From Chloromonas sp. AAM2 (taxonomy: Eukaryota; Chlorophyta; Chlorophyceae; Chlamydomonadales; Chlamydomonadaceae), in assembly GCA_004335635.1 (NCBI GenBank), contig QAXH01006706.1, positions 11,804 through 30,745 of the forward strand: a stretch of DNA of 18,942 nt, written 5' to 3'. The position numbers were made by a program, and so were the translations under genes. This document shows positions 18,916-18,942 of this stretch, piece after piece (within the stretch, counting starts at the first letter, position 1; every line of letters starts with the position of its first letter). Under the pieces are notes generated by a model. That model saw only the letters and a program-made list of their open reading frames with translations, did not search any database and was not told the DNA's origin.

Positions 18916-18942
18916 CGCGCAATGCGCATAAGGGATGTGTCC

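Overview
The window looks like nuclear DNA of a green alga (Chlorophyta). The coding sequence is broken into short exons with canonical GT-AG introns, mostly GTGAGT/GTGCGT-like donors and TGCAG acceptors. Many introns are repeat-filled, a TGTAA polyadenylation-type signal lies after one gene, and no bacterial operon structure is visible. The lineage is inferred from style only; Chlamydomonadales-like algae would fit. Exon models were built by hand from splice signals and reading phase, with no alignment.

Layout. (1) 1-546: flanking DNA with two minisatellites. (2) 547-1469, minus strand: a three-exon gene for a small predicted secreted protein of unknown function. (3) 1470-1671: a compact head-to-head promoter interval. 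(4) 1672-7301, plus strand: a nine-exon gene for a 233-residue organelle-targeted thioredoxin-fold protein of the SelU/PRXL2 (AhpC-TSA-like) family. An in-frame TGA sits exactly where the family has its first redox cysteine, giving a Sec-Pro-Leu-Cys motif, so this is most likely a selenoprotein. Its introns carry several minisatellites and, in intron 6, an antisense broken copy of the first exon of the next gene. (5) 7302-8236: probable 3' UTR and flank. (6) 8237-9668: a non-autonomous DNA transposon with about 35-bp terminal inverted repeats. (7) 10237-14018, plus strand: a twelve-exon gene for a 522-residue membrane protein. It has a long polar N-terminus, one TM segment, a cysteine-containing loop and a C-terminal hydrophobic region, resembling a divergent ERGIC/Erv41-Erv46-type layout. 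(8) 14019-17902: about 3.9 kb without a convincing complete gene. It holds microsatellites, a GT-rich low-complexity block, minus-strand exon-like pieces and a short inverted-repeat element. (9) 17903 to the right edge, plus strand: the first two exons of a paralogue of gene 7, cut by the window end.

The most notable observation is the selenocysteine codon in the SelU-like gene. It is supported by reading phase through eight splice junctions and by the conserved family motif on both sides. A convincing SECIS element could not be recognised by eye. The second theme is local expansion of the two-TM family: one apparently full-length gene, one partial paralogue and one inverted pseudogene within 14 kb.
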